This document shows positions 46,253 to 60,127 of a stretch of 64,000 bases of DNA, piece after piece. Each line of letters opens with the position of its first letter. Within the stretch, counting starts at the first letter, position 1. Made by a program: the position numbers and the translations under genes. The notes under the pieces were generated by a model. It worked only from the letters and a program-made list of their open reading frames with translations. It ran no database searches and was not told the DNA's origin. The DNA comes from Antennarius striatus (lineage: Eukaryota; Chordata; Actinopteri; Lophiiformes; Antennariidae), in NCBI RefSeq assembly GCF_040054535.1, contig NC_090795.1, forward strand, positions 2,951,501 to 3,015,500, read 5' to 3'.

Positions 46253-49200
46253 GACTGTTATGATATTATTGCATTATAATCGGTTCCATCGGCATTGTGT
46301 TTGCCAATTTTTGTTTTAAGGATGAATTAATGTGTTTTTTATGCCACGAGGAAACATTTTCTCTCATCACACTTTGTGCTAAGCTAAGGTAACCAGGCTC
46401 CAACTTTGTATTTAACCACTTGAACGGTGGTAATCTTTCCGATTTCTTTTTTTACATACAACGTACATTTTAGACGTATTTCCATTTTAGTGTTACCACT
46501 GGTGACAGGATCAGACTTTAAATCTGGTGACACACCAGCGACAACGTCTCTATGACCGCAGGACGAGACGACAGTCTCCGACTTCCTGTACCAAACTGAT
46601 CCGACTCCTTCCAGGCGAACAGACGGTCCACCTTTAGCTTTGCCAGCTAATCCAACTCCAAAAAAAATCATTTGAATGGATCCTGCAAAACTGGGTTGGA
46701 GCAGCAAAGTGAAGCCAATTTTACCCCCCCAAAAAAATCAGGTTGCATTCTGGGTACGTCCCAATCAGTTTTCGTTCACATGCAATCACTTCCTCTTCCT
46801 CTGCCGTTTCCTGGGAGTGCTAACACACATGGAGGGGTTATTGTTGCGTTCATTCTCATTTAGTCGCCACCGGACGATGCCGGGGGCGGTTGCAACTCAC
46901 CGCCACGCCGCCGGGGGGGGGGGGCGAGCGTCACTAGAGGACAGTGTTGTATCCGGACGCTTTCTCTTCATGCCTTTTTGTTTGCGGCGTGCAGACGACA
47001 CACGCCACCACGCTGCAGCTGATTGGATTCGCTCTGACGCCTCAACAGACAGTTTTACCGCCGTGTCGCCGCATCCGAGAACACGTGGATCAAAAAACCC
47101 GCCGGAGCGAGCTTCATAAAATCCTTCTGACACAAAAGCGCCGCGCTTGCAGAGAAAACCTCCCCCCCCCCCCCCTCCTCAACAAATGAATCAAGCCCCT
47201 GATATAAGTCATTAATAAGAATTCTCCCCGCAATAATAAAATAAAGGAAAAAAAGCTAAGATGCTAATCTGGCGCCACAATGACATCCTTTCTGCCAGCG
47301 CTGCTCAATCAACAAGTCTTGAGGTTCTGCTGGTGCGCTCTCCATCTGGCTGCTGCTGATAAGAACTTATTGGGGGGGTTGGTTGGCGGATAATAGTCTC
47401 ACAAGCTTGAGAGCGGGAGGGGGCGAGAAATAATGTATTCTGAGGGGGGAAAACAGCAAACAGGACCCTATAAACCAAACCTCATACCCTCCCCTTAGAG
47501 AAACAAGCATCGTAGGGAGGGGGGGGGGGGGTGTCACGCCGCCGCCGCCGTCGTGATTTGGCCCAGAGCGCGATTTCATTCGTGGAGAATGAAGATGGCT
47601 GCAGCACGTGAGGTGCATGCGTGAGCTAGCGCTCGGCTAGCGCCGCCATATAAGGCTCAAGCATCTGCAATTAGCATTCCTGCTAACGGGTCGTTTCCGT
47701 GCACCGATGCTGGTGTGACCTCTATTTTCAGGGTCAGAGGCACTTTGTTTTTACCCCCCCCCCCCAGGTGTCCTCTGACTGACAAAGAGGCCTCACAGGA
47801 GACTTTACCCCCAACCCCCTCCAAAAAATGATAAATGGTTTCATGCTGTAGGCTTGAAAAGGTTGTTTGTACGATTTAACCAGCTGTACTTTATATTTTA
47901 ATCCTTTTCTGACGTGAAACAAAAGGTCCAGTGGAGAAACAACAAAAAGAGGCATCTGGTTTTTAAATAAATTTTTTTTACTTTATTCCCCAATCAGAGC
48001 ATTCATGTGACACCGACGTCCTCAAACGCGTCGTTGGGAGGGTGGGGGGTTTTGGAGATGATGGAATGTGACGTAAAAGAATACGCAAGACGATCAGCTT
48101 GAAGGAACTCCACCCTCCAATCCTGTCACATCCAGTGACGCAGGACAAAGGCATCCAGAGAATAGATAAGATAAACCAACAAACAAACAAACACACATCT
48201 GAAGGAGACTGGATGCAGGCGGGTTTCTCTCAGCTGGAATGACTCGGTGACGCTTCCCTGTGGGATCAATGATGAGACCAAAGTGAAAGTAAAGAAGGGG
48301 AATTGGAGGAGGGAAATTGTTCTGGCCGTTAACTGCACATCCGAGTTGTCATATCACAGAGAAACACAGATGGATGGAGGTGTGGCTGCAGGGGGGGAAT
48401 GGCTTTGACTCAGGGAGTCATGGCTTGGCGACACAGTGATGGAGACGGAGCACTATCCTCATCCGCTTGTGTCTGTTGTTCCTTTTTCTCTTCTGTTGGG
48501 TCGTTTTTATTTTTTCCCTCCATTTGACCTTTATGACATCCACAGACGTTAATTCCATTCTGGTGGTTTTCACAATTAATCCATCAGATATTTTTCACCA
48601 GTTTTCACCATTTATTTCTGGTCCTATCCACCCTGCCTTTGCTGCTATCGCTCACTAATTATAACACAGTGGAAAAATAGCAAAGTCAGCATCAAATGTG
48701 AGGCAAAAAAAAATACAAATGAGACAAATGAATTAACAGAAACTTAAACTTAAACCTGGTTTTGATGCTGTTGTCCTGCAGAGACACAAACCCCCACACA
48801 TACAGTATGCACTAGGTTAAAACTGGAGATTCACGTTGGGGACGTTACACAACTCGTGTCCATTGGGAGGGAGGGGGACAAACTGATAATGAGTCATCAT
48901 CGAGTCACGATGCTGACTGCACTTGTGTGAGCGGAGGCAGGACCGGTCCAGAGCGGCTTGTTGTTCACTTTGGAGTCGATTTTAAAGCTTTTACTTGTTA
49001 GTGATGCGTTCAGGAGGATGGAAGCTGGTCTGTCTCTGTCTCTTACAATCTCAGATGGATTGCCTTGAAATTTTAAAAACTACATTTATGCAAAAAAAAA
49101 TAAAATCAAAAAACAGGCATTCCTTCCCTTTCCTTTCAGCCTAAGCTCTATTGATTGCAAATACTACCATGCTAATGCAGAGTAAAGACAACGGAGGCGG

Positions 49201-50306
49201 TAAACACAACACCTTCAAAGTATCAAGCTTGTTTTTGCGTTGCAAGATGTTAGCATTTTGCATGATGTATTCCTTTGCATAACACAAGGTCGATGCTAAT
49301 ATTTAAATTTTGATTCTAAAAAAATTTACAGGGGTAAAATCATTAATATAAAACAAACGTTTGTACAGAAAAGCTGCGACAACAGCGTCTGCAGAAATGC
49401 AGCTGATGTTAGAAACTAACCTCTCAAACAAGCCCTGTGCTAAAAGCTAAAAGAGGATTTGACTCAAGCTGCTCACATGAACCTGCAGTAAAATTCACTA
49501 ACACTCATTAGCCTTTTTTCACCCCGTGGTGCTAAATTGAACAAATGTCTGTAACCTTTTTTTTTTTAATATACATATATGATTTTAAAAAAAGGGCTGA
49601 AATAATCACCAAATAAGGTGAAATGCTTGAGGTGCATTGTCCCCTGTCCGATAATGAGACACAAAAAAGGAAATGGAACGAGAGCAAAACTCATAAAAAT
49701 GTTGTAATGAGTAAAGATGTGCATTCAGCTGAGAACAAAAAATCCCAGTGGAAACAGCCTGGTGCATGTTCACGGCTGCACCAATGACATCCTAATGATC
49801 TTCCTATCAACTGCACAATCCCAATACTCATTTAAGTGGCTCATGATACGCTGTATACCACAGCTGGGGGAGTCACGGCCCGGCGGTTCGCCACAATGGC
49901 AGCCAGTCACTGACGACGGGCCTCCCAGGCATTCTGGCCACGCGTCTCCAGCCACAATAGCCTCATCAGCATCCTGATTCAATCAGCCTTCACGCACGAG
50001 TCGGGCGCCGACGACCCAGCCAGCCGTACGCTGATCTGCATCGCAGGGGATAAACAATCAGACCCCCCCCCACCCATCCTCAAACCTCCTTCAAGTGATC
50101 TCTGATTTCATTGCTGTGCCATTATTGCACTCGACACGTTGGGGTTTGACCACGTGATTAACAAAAGGGAGTGGAAAGGACAATGACACGCGTTCATTGT
50201 TTGTGTGGAAAGTGTTATTGTGAAATGAGAGGCTAAGAAGAGGCGTGAGAGTCGAGGGTTTGGAGTCGCAACTTTCAGCTGGTTCAGATCTGGGATGTAT
50301 GAGATA

Positions 50307-51307
50307 CAGTAGAACCTCAAGATATGAGTTTAATACGTTCTGTGGCTGAACTGGTAGGTCAAACAACTCATAAGTCAAACATTTCCCCATTTAAAATGGC
50401 TAAAATCATTTTAGTACGTTCCAGTCTTGTAAAAAGAAACTCTTAAATTATGACAAAAATCCCCCATTTTTTTATCAACCAAAAGACATGCATCCTGTTT
50501 TCTACTGGGAAAACACTGACACCCCAAAAAGCAGAGTCAATCGAGTTGTAAAAACCAACAATTTTAAAGCTCAGGCTAAAAACACAAAGAGAACTGAGCT
50601 GAGAGACGACCAGGTTCACAAACATGACTGAGTTCTCTGGTAGAGAAGTGCAGGAATGACCGGCAAGAAATAGGGAGGATGATGACGGATGGGATTCAGG
50701 TGCGACTCATCAGCTGTCTGCTGGAGAGTCAACTTCTCATCAACGGAAATCTGGAACACCAGCAGGTAAGAAAGAGAGAACAGGAATGAATGGAACACAA
50801 ATAAAAAACACAGACTTTACCTGTGTTTAGTAATTATATATTAGTTAGATAAACAATGATAAAGAATGAAAATAAATGCAAAAGTCACGAGAACACACGA
50901 GTTACGTCTTTACTCCACATACGAAAACGAGATCCGGTCTCACTGATGTTGCATCCATCCGCCAACACGTGGTAAAGAACGAGATCCGGTCTCACTGATG
51001 TCGTATCCATCCGCCAACACGTGGTAAAGAACGAGATCCGGTCTCACTGATGTTGTATCCATCCGCCAACACGTGGTAAAGAACGAGATCCGGTCTCACT
51101 GATGTTGTATCCATCCGCCAACACGTGGTAAAGAACGAGATCCGGTCTCACTGATGTTGTATCCATCCGCCAACTAGCGGCGGAGTCCTGAAGCACAACT
51201 CATATCTCAGATTTTGCTCGTATGTTGAACAAAAATATTGAACAGAGCGACGACTCATATCTCAAATAACTTGTAGGTCAAGCTGCTTGTATCTCGAGGA
51301 ACTACTA
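50307..51307. mobile_element. MITE-like element with imperfect terminal inverted repeats
   Basis: The left end reads CAGTAGAACCTCAAGATATG; the right end, reverse-complemented, reads TAGTAGTTCCTCGAGATACA. Such CAGTAGAACCTC ends with TA insertion sites are typical of pogo/Tigger-like elements. TA precedes the left end; the right flank is CA, so one target base seems mutated. The inner flanks repeat the motif ACTCATA(A/T)(G/C)TC several times. There is no transposase frame, so it is non-autonomous. It encloses the 52-bp minisatellite. Confidence 0.6.
50927..51174. repeat. 52-bp minisatellite, 4.8 copies
   Basis: Units begin at 50927, 50979, 51031, 51083 and 51135 (the last is 40 bp). They are nearly identical, with changes only in the TGTTGCATCC/TGTCGTATCC/TGTTGTATCC part. 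Each complete unit includes the near-palindrome GAGATCCGGTCTC and the E-box CACGTG. Confidence 0.95.
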
Positions 51308-53782
51308 CAAACATGTCCACAAACTCAAACACTGCAGGGGGGGGGGCGATTCAGGCTGGATTAACCTTGTGATGGCGGTTTAGGGCAGAGCGGGGTCCGG
51401 TCGGAGGGAGAATCAATGTCACATACAAGGGGGAAATCGATTCTCGCGAGTTCAGGCGCACACACAGAGGGAGTGACCGTGTTAATCAACATCCTTATCA
51501 ATCGATCAGTCAATCGGCCTTCATTGAACAGCTGCTCGTCCTTCAGACCAGAGCTAAACTGCAGTTCGAGGTTATGCAAATATTTATAGTGGGCGACCCC
51601 TCGTCGGCCCGAGGGTTCGATCAGAACCAGGTTTTATTTCATGTTTATTTCCTTCACGTCCAACACAACTGGTTCAGCCTCATCATGACAGATGGAGCTG
51701 TGACAGTGGGCCACACCACACAAAGCCAGATGATTTGCCTGTTATTCAAGTGCCACTTAATTTTCAACAACATAATTGTTCCCGACCCCTAACGCCGCTG
51801 CGAATCCCAACACATTTCACTCATTACCCGCCTGCTGCCTGCAGAGCAGCTCCACAAACACGTCTCAAAAGCGACTTTTATTCCAGGTAAGACTCCGCAT
51901 ATCGAATATTTATAATGCTATTTTATATTCCTGCTTCGAGTTCAGATTTTGCGTCGAATGTCTTGAAGCTACGCATCTTTCTTCTTTTGTTTTACATGAA
52001 TATGAAAACTCCAGAAGATATAAAGTTCAAATAAAACCAGATTAAAAAGCAATCCGCTTTTAAAAAACGTGTTATTAATATTTTGTGTGTGTGTTGTCTT
52101 TCTTTTCTTTGGGCTGAACAAAGATTTTTTTGTAACTTAAAGGTTAAAATGATTCTTTTATATCAATGCTTTACATAAAGAAAGTTTTATTTGACGAAGT
52201 CACTCAATAATCAGATTTTTTTATTTTTTTTCAAATGAACATTAACTGGGAGGACAGAAACAAACACGATGAAACCAAAACGTCTGTTCCATAAAGTACG
52301 TGAGAAGGATTATTTAATCATGCAGCAATCTTTAATAAAATGAGATTTCTCAGTCAGAGATGACGATTCTTCACGGCGGTGAGACTAGCAGCCGATTAGC
52401 GGGCGGGAAGCTGGGAATGTAGCTGAGCAGTATGTAGGTTACCTGTCAGGAAATAAAGCCTATTAACAGCTTATGTAACGCGTCATACATCTGACCTGAG
52501 TGTTGCACACGGGTTCTTATTAATGTTTCATAGAGCAGCTAATGTCTCCTGTTTGTTAGGAGGTTCTTGCACAACCTCGATGCTAAACCTGCAGCTGCGG
52601 GGTTTTGCTTTTCTTGACGGGAAAATGTTTGCAGCTGCTAACAATGCGTGACATTTTAATATTAAAAATTAATTTCCAATAACACTGTTTAATCATCTTT
52701 TGACACACGTCCGCGAAGTAAATCAAATTTATCTTTCTAAAAGTGTAGAAATAAAAACCAATGTCTGCTCAGGATTAAAAGTGTTTTAAAAACAACCAAT
52801 GGCTATAATATTGATTATAAAACACTTAAATTACGAGATTCACAGATATCTTCCACCATTTGTATGTATCTGTTCTCCAATTGGTCCAATAGTGGGTCAG
52901 GGAGGCGTGTCCAGTAGGAGCAGCGACCCGGACCCCTGCCCTCTCTAATCATATGGCTATTATGGCCATCAGCGTGTCTCCATCCTCGCTCCTGGCCCGG
53001 CTTCCAGGAACCATTTGTAAAGCAGCGGAGCAGGAAATGAGGTTGGCGAGCTTGGAGGATGCGCTTGAGGGGGCGGCGTTTAAGTCGGGACGTTGATCAT
53101 GTATGCTCCTCCCAGACAGCCGGGATGGAGGGATGGCCAAAACTGAGTCATAGTGTATCTGTAATGGACAGAGACATCACTGGCCCCCAGATTTATTACT
53201 GGCAAAAAAACCAGGAGTCCCGGAGCCGACAGATTGATGAGGTTTTATTACAGGGTCGAAGCACCGAACCTAAAATCTTCCAGTTATTCATCTGTAGCCG
53301 GCGAGATCACAACCTGAAAAATGAGACTGCCCACACTTCTGCGTCTTGTTTTGCTTTGGTTAGTATATATGATTAATATACGATTAAATTCCAATGATCT
53401 GTAGAGAATATAATCTGTAATTCAATTTAATGCAGAAAAAAATAACAATTTTTCTCAGGACATCACTGGCAATGCTAAGTGGTCGAGTTCCTCAACATTA
53501 AGATCCAAACAGGCCTGATAGAAATGACAACATCAGACTCATCGGCCATTATAAGAGGTCATAAAGTTATCATTTGTCAAGTTATCAATAAAGCACAATC
53601 ACACAGAAGCTCATTCAGATAATGGAACTCATAAACCAAAAGTTTACACATTTATATCGTAAGAGAAATTCTCATTTGTTTCTCATTTTCTCGTTTTCAA
53701 TAATTGTAATGCCTTTTGATTTCATAGTTTTCATTTTGCTCACATTCGTTAGTGGGCTAAATGATACAGCACTTCTACAATA

Positions 53783-54050
53783 AGATGAGATGAGAGGATG
53801 AGATGAGATGGTATGAAATAATACAAGACAAGACAGATGAGATGATACGATAAGATAAAATGAGATGGTACAAGGAGATGAGATGAAATGAGATGATATG
53901 AAATAATACCAGATGACATTACATAATGCAGAAAAGATGAGATGATACGATGAGATGAGATGAAATGAGATGGGATGAAATAATACAGGATGAGATTATA
54001 TAATACGAGATGATGACATGACGCAATGAGATGATGAGATGAGATGACAT
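53783..54050. repeat. Degenerate (ATGAG)n minisatellite
   Basis: About 270 bp built mostly of GATGA/ATGAG pentamers interspersed with ATACAAG- and AAATAATAC-type words, seen directly. Confidence 0.9.
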
Positions 54051-57000
54051 GATGATTTATTTATCACTCTTGAGGCAATTGTCACTACGAGGGAGGATGA
54101 AACCTCTCGAACGAGTAAAGTTCTGAGAGTAAAAACATGAAACATTCAAGTTCAAGCGTAGCCTCACGACAGCTTGTGTTCATTTTCCTCGAACAAACTG
54201 AGATGAACTTCGTTACCCTGTAATAAACTCTTCCTGGCGCCGACCCAGGGCGGCCCGTCCTCCGCCAGCGCCGGTGTAATGGGACACTGCTAAACGATGC
54301 TGGGAGCCCTCCAGTGCAGTCATGGCTTGTTGCACCTGACTCGCCGCTCGCCGCCGTCTACGCCGGCGCCTATTGTTAGCTCGCCTTCTCCCGCCTAATT
54401 TATGACACCATCAGCTGCTGGCTTCTGGACGCCCTCACGCTAAAACCAATTACTTCAACTAATTACTACAAACCTGATAACTTTGTTGTGCAATTTTACA
54501 TTTCTTTTTTCTCGTCACTACCAAGCAGAGGAGTTTGGAGCTCACGGGAGCCACACCTGCTGTTGGTATCTAATGCTATCATCTATACAACCGATCATGC
54601 AAATGCTCTTTAAACAGAGTAAGTATGATGATGACCTTTGGCTTTTTGTCTCAACTTATGCTAGAAAGGCTCAAACGCATTTGATTGGCTGCCCTGAAAT
54701 ACTTCCTCGTTTGTTCAGACAGACAGAAAACATGGCTGCTTCATTTGTGTTTCTTATTTGCAAGACATGGGAGTGGTTCAGTACCTCGCATCTGTGTGTG
54801 TGTGTGTGTGTGTGTTCACCTGTGCATCACAGTATGTGTGTCTGCGCACAGCGTTGTGACTCTGAATCGATGCTTTACCCTTTTCTTTCATTTATTCCCT
54901 CTCAACATCAGACATCAAAGGTAAATATGAATATACTGTAGATATTATCTGCGGAAATTCTTTGCTTTCTTTTAAAATTTGCATTTACAAGGAGTGACGT
55001 GGAGAACGCTCAGAGTACGATGAGGTGTTACTGCAGGGAGGTGACCCACTGGAGGGATTTGTCTGAATGCTAAACCCACAAAAATGCTGCTTTAATGTTG
55101 TTACCAACCACTGGTGTGGGATTTTTCAGCTTCTTAGAGATGTGCGCTTCTATCAACAACCATTTGCATCGTGGCGCTCTCAGTGAAAGCATTTGGTTAA
55201 TTTGCTTAAATTAATATCCTACATGACAGATTATGTTGTTTTCCAGATTAGCTGCGTTATTGTACCAGGATTAAATCCAAATTCGAAACCACCTGTCAGC
55301 CTCAAAGATGAGCCCAAACCGGCGTTCCTTGGACTCACATTAGAATGCATTTTATATTAGAGTATTACAACTATTATATTACACTATGACTAACAATCAT
55401 ACTTATAGAAATGCAGCCATTTCTATGTATTATCTGAATGCATGCTCAGCCGTACATTTTCATTACTCGTGCACGAGTACACCGACTGTGGTGAACGCCA
55501 CATCCCAACACCGCTAACTAAAAGTGACAGCTAGCCAGTGCTCCGGGGCGCACGAGGTTAGATAACACACACACACACACACACACACACTGCCTCCTCA
55601 CAGGGGTTACTCCTTTAGCAGCCTTGGAGGTGTCCAGTGCGAGTCCTTCGGTTTCACTGTCCGTTCTCATGTGTCACCGCATGTTGTCGCCCATACAGGC
55701 CCAGATGTATTATTGAGGACATCTGCAGTGTACGTTATGTACGTTAGATTAACACAAGCCCTGTTACCTACATGTGGGCGCGGGCGTCGGGGTCTAATTA
55801 CTCCGCACAAGCAATAACGGATATCTCCGCGCTGCCACGTGTGCGAGGCGGCGTTATCTTGTTGTGCGATGATTTATTTGCACTAAAACCGATTGTTATC
55901 ATAATGATCACAGCTACTTTAGATAAGTAATGGGAAGTAAGTCTCAGATAGCATCCTTGGATGTAATCTTGGAATGTAAATGAATTACTAAAGAAGACGA
56001 GTGGCCCTCTGGAGCGCCGTGCGCCGCGGGCCTTTAGCCGGCTTTCCTCTGCATATGAATGGGGATCTATATGGGGAAAGGCTCACCCTGCAACGAACGG
56101 CTAATTCTTGTTAATCCCACTGTATTTCCAACCACTTTGCTCCGGCGCTGCCATTGGAAGCCAACTCAAAGGAGGGTGGGGGGAATTGCTGGTGAGATTA
56201 TCCGGCGTTGGCTCCTCCTCTGTGGGTTCTGCTCGCAGTCAGGCCAGGGCCGGCCTGCCAGCGCTCCAATGCTAACCTTTAGCGCAGAAATGGATTCATT
56301 TGCTTTTGGAAAAATGTTCCGAGTCAGACTGAGAGAACGATGTAAGTTTGTTGAACGCATCCTGCTTTTTTTTTTTAAATATTGAATTTTTATTTTGATG
56401 TGGAAAATGCTAAACTGTGACGTCAGAACCGGACCTCCTTGTGTTGACGGGTGTGTGAAAGGTGTGTTTAGAGGTGCTTTTGCACCACTTAGCAGTATAT
56501 TCCTTATTAGTGTTTGTATTTTCCACATTCCGTCCTTATTATAAGACATTATTTGACGACTAAACATTTAAATGCAAGTATAAAATCCTGTTTTCACTGC
56601 TTTTATTAACCTTTAATTCATGTTAATGGCGTTAGAATACATTTTAAAGAAAATAAATGCAGTTTTAACTCGTTCACATTTCTATTTTGAACACAATAGC
56701 ATCGTGTAGCTTTGTGAACGAGTGTCACCCCGGTGTTAAAACCCCTACAATTAACCCCCAGCTATGGAGATAATCCACTTGTTAAACACTTGATGTGCTT
56801 CCAGTTTAATTCCAAAACAAACCAGCATGACATCACATTTGACGCCAGAAAAACCACTCATCTGGTGCCGCTTCACAGCGCACTCATAAGTTTCCTAGTT
56901 AATATCAATTATTCTGCCCATCGGCATAACATCGTCGTCACATCATCATTACAAGGAAGGTAATTAAGAACAGGCGTTTTCTATACTCTCCTTCATTCCA

Positions 57001-57058
57001 CTTCCTGTTCCTGTTCTTCTTCGGACCCGTGGTTTTGTTTTTGTTTTTTCCCCCACAG

Positions 57059-57242
57059 GAGATCTCTCCTGAGGATGTTTCCACAGTCAGGGAAATCGAT
57101 TGTCTTTGACAACTTCCCCGATCCCACTGACACCTGGGATATCATCGAGACAATCGGTAAAGGGACGTACGGAAAAGTCTACAAGGTGCTCAACAAGAAC
57201 GATGGAAGCAAAGCGGCGGTGAAGATCCTGGATCCCATCCAT
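57059..57242 (+). CDS. myo3a: myo3a first coding exon: kinase glycine loop and ATP lysine
   Basis: The acceptor CCCCACAG is followed by 16 untranslated bases and ATG at 57075. It encodes 56 residues through [19 protein letters not shown] and ends at GTGAGT. The start is the same MFP as in mammalian MYO3A. Confidence 0.94.
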
Positions 57243-60095
57243 GTGAGTCCTTTATCTGGATCAGAATCTCTGCTAGATCATTTATTCTCAACTCAAGGCA
57301 TTCAGAAAAGGAGCGTTCTGCCAAACCAGCGGCAAAATTATGTCAGGAAATTGCTTGTGATGAACGGCTGATCATCAGTGGGATGTTTCACGGCGGGTTT
57401 TCGTTGATTGCGGGCGGTTTTGCTTGTGTAGGGTCTTACCTATGAGTCATACGTGGCAAACGTGGCTTAAAGCCAGGTAAAGATTTCTTTTCCACGGTGA
57501 TGATGCTCACCATTCGCAGAGGCGCAATCATTAACCAATCGTCATCTAGATTTAGTGCAACGCCAATACGTCGTGTAAAGCAGTCCATGTTGCTGTTGCC
57601 GCCCTGTGCAGACTGAAAGCACCTCTGTCGTCTATTTTTACGGTACGGTGAAGCACGTGGGCTTTAGCGGCTCTAATTAGCAGCTATTTTACGCCGGCTA
57701 CTAAAAGTCTCATTAGCCCTTTGTGAGACGGCGACTGCTTCATGTTGTTGAGAAATGATGATGAGGAGCGGGGCCTCCTTCACCTTAATCACCAGGATGA
57801 TAACGCCTCATGAAGACTTACAGGAATTACAGCTAAAACTAGAGGAACCTCGTTGTTCTGAGGACCTCATTTTCAGGAGCTCAGTTGGAGGAACTTTTTT
57901 TGATCACTGTAGGTCATTTTGGAGTTCCTCTTGAATTAGAATGTGAACAGAAGGCTGTTGGAGGTATGCAGTACTCAAGGTTCTCCACAGGGGGCGATCT
58001 TCCAAAGGACTTTTCAGAAGTCATTGAAAACTCCCTTGATGTGCGGCGTAGTTTTTATTCCAGGCTGACGTCCATAAAGTATTTATTATTGTCTTGTGAC
58101 ATTGTTATTTTAAAAGTACAGTTTTTTGTGTGTGTTTTCTTGTTCCCAACCGATCAAATCAAGTATGAGTGGTCGTGATGACAGAAAATCAAAACCGTTT
58201 CTTTGCCGCCGTTTCTCTAATGCTTCCAATTTTCTTGTCCAAAGTCACTTTAGCCTTTGTGGTGTTCCAAAAAGGAAAAAGAAGAAGAATAAAACAACAC
58301 ATCTAAGAAAAATAATTCCATCAAATCATTTCGAGAAGGAAAGATCGCTTTAGTTGAACTGAAACGTTTGATGACACTCAGATATCCTTCTGTTTTAAGG
58401 GGACACAAGCAGAGTTTAAAAATCAGCTCTTCTGTTAGCTTAGCATTAAAGAGTTTTCCTTCTATCCATCCAAAGGCAACAGAATCTTCATATTTACACG
58501 ACATGGTATCGATCATAATTTATAGTGTTTAAAATGGATATTTATGTCTTTTTATTATTTACTCTCACCAATGCAACTTCAGAAGTGAAACCAAGACCAT
58601 TTCTACGATCATTCTGTTTTTCAGGACATCGACGAGGAGATCGAAGCGGAGTACAACATCCTCAAAGCCCTTTCCGACCACGCCAACGTGGTCAAATTCT
58701 ACGGGATGTACTACAAGAAGGACGTGAAATGTGGAGACCAGCTGTGGCTGGTGTTGGAGGTAGGGTTCGCCACCAATCTTGCGCTAAACTTGAGTTGTCC
58801 TGCGTGTATAATCTGTTTACTGTGCCGCCGCCGTGCAGACAAAGGTGCAGATTAAAAGTCCGATTGTACTTCCCACCGCGTGTCTCGACAGGTATGTGCA
58901 GCGGCCAAATCTGACCGCGGATTAGCCGGTAGTTTAAGCCGCCATGAGCAGTCTAGGTGTTTACCTCCAGGCCACCTGGGGAGATTTGGTCACAGGCCGA
59001 CAACGTGGATGCGTTGGGGGTCAGGGGTCGCCCACCTGACACCGATTCCCTGCTGGGGGCAGCAGGCCTGGGATTGCAGCGCTGTCTAAATGCATTAGAT
59101 GACGCACGCGGCACGTCGGAGCGGCGTCTCTCCCGGCTGATTTTTTGGTTAAACGTGGAAAGGATGGGATATTTTTTGAGTGTTTTGCAAGATACCACCC
59201 CACAAGAGCAGCATTGCATTTGACTTTGAGACAGAACGTCGACCGACGGCGTATGAATAATGGGATTCACGTGTGATATTTGGTGTTTAAGCCCGAGGAG
59301 GCTGCAGATGTTTTTCTGCACAAACTTAAAAAACCTCTCCTCCATCTTTGTCGGTTCTGCGCCTTTCATATTTCATCGCCTTGCTTTTCAAATGTCAAGC
59401 TCCAGACAAATGTGTAATGGAGGTCAACCTCATGTTTGTGGGGGTCAAACGCGGGTTTTTCTCAACCTGTTATTTGTCTTCTGGCTTTGATAGAGGGTCG
59501 GACAATCTTGGAGACGTCCTGCAAACGGGGTTAGGAAACTTTGGGTCGTTTCAAAGATTTTTTTTAATCCTCCGGCGTTGGCATATATGGTAGTTTAACT
59601 ACTTGCTGTCTTTCTCACGCACACCAAATTAAAGACAACAAGTAAATGAAACTTTAACTGCACCTTAAAAAGGAAATCCTCTCCTCCACCTACTGCAGCT
59701 TTATCAGGTCCATCGGTGACAGAATGTCCTTTTATTTGTCATCCGAGCTCGGAGGACTTTGCATCGACAGCATCGGTGCTATGCTAACCCAGGAGATAGT
59801 TTTCACCTTCTGCAGCTTGTGTTTCTTTCCCTTTTACTGTCTCACCTTCCTCCTGACCTCTGCAGAGGACCGTCTGCGATCGCCGTCCTCAGATATCGAG
59901 TGCAATTTACCGTTGGACCGGGACTCGATCATTGAGTAAAAAATATAAATCTGACAGGAGGGGATTTCACTCCGCATCTTTGTTTACTTCCTGTTTCCTC
60001 ATCCATTTTATAACATTTTCAAGAAAAATCTGCAAGCAGCAGTCCAAATCTGGACGCTAATCCGGTTGCTGAAATCACCGCCTGACAGTTCAGGC

Positions 60096-60127
<32 letters not shown>

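Larger units (their letters stand above)
44319..57058. other. Long intergenic region between the CCDC106-like gene and myo3a
   Basis: 12.7 kb with no coding exon recognised on either strand. One or more untranslated myo3a exons probably lie here, because the first coding exon starts with an acceptor. The region contains homopolymers (A at 45070-45087, G/C runs near 46913, 47161 and 47518), the MITE with minisatellite (50307-51307), the ATGAG minisatellite (53783-54050), short CA/GT tracts at 54797-54813 and 55567-55590, and GC-rich stretches that may be regulatory. Confidence 0.65.

Noticed and set aside
50927..51174. CRISPR-like array of regularly repeated units
   Set aside because: The units are directly adjacent 52-bp tandem copies without unique spacers, in a vertebrate genome and inside a MITE-like element.
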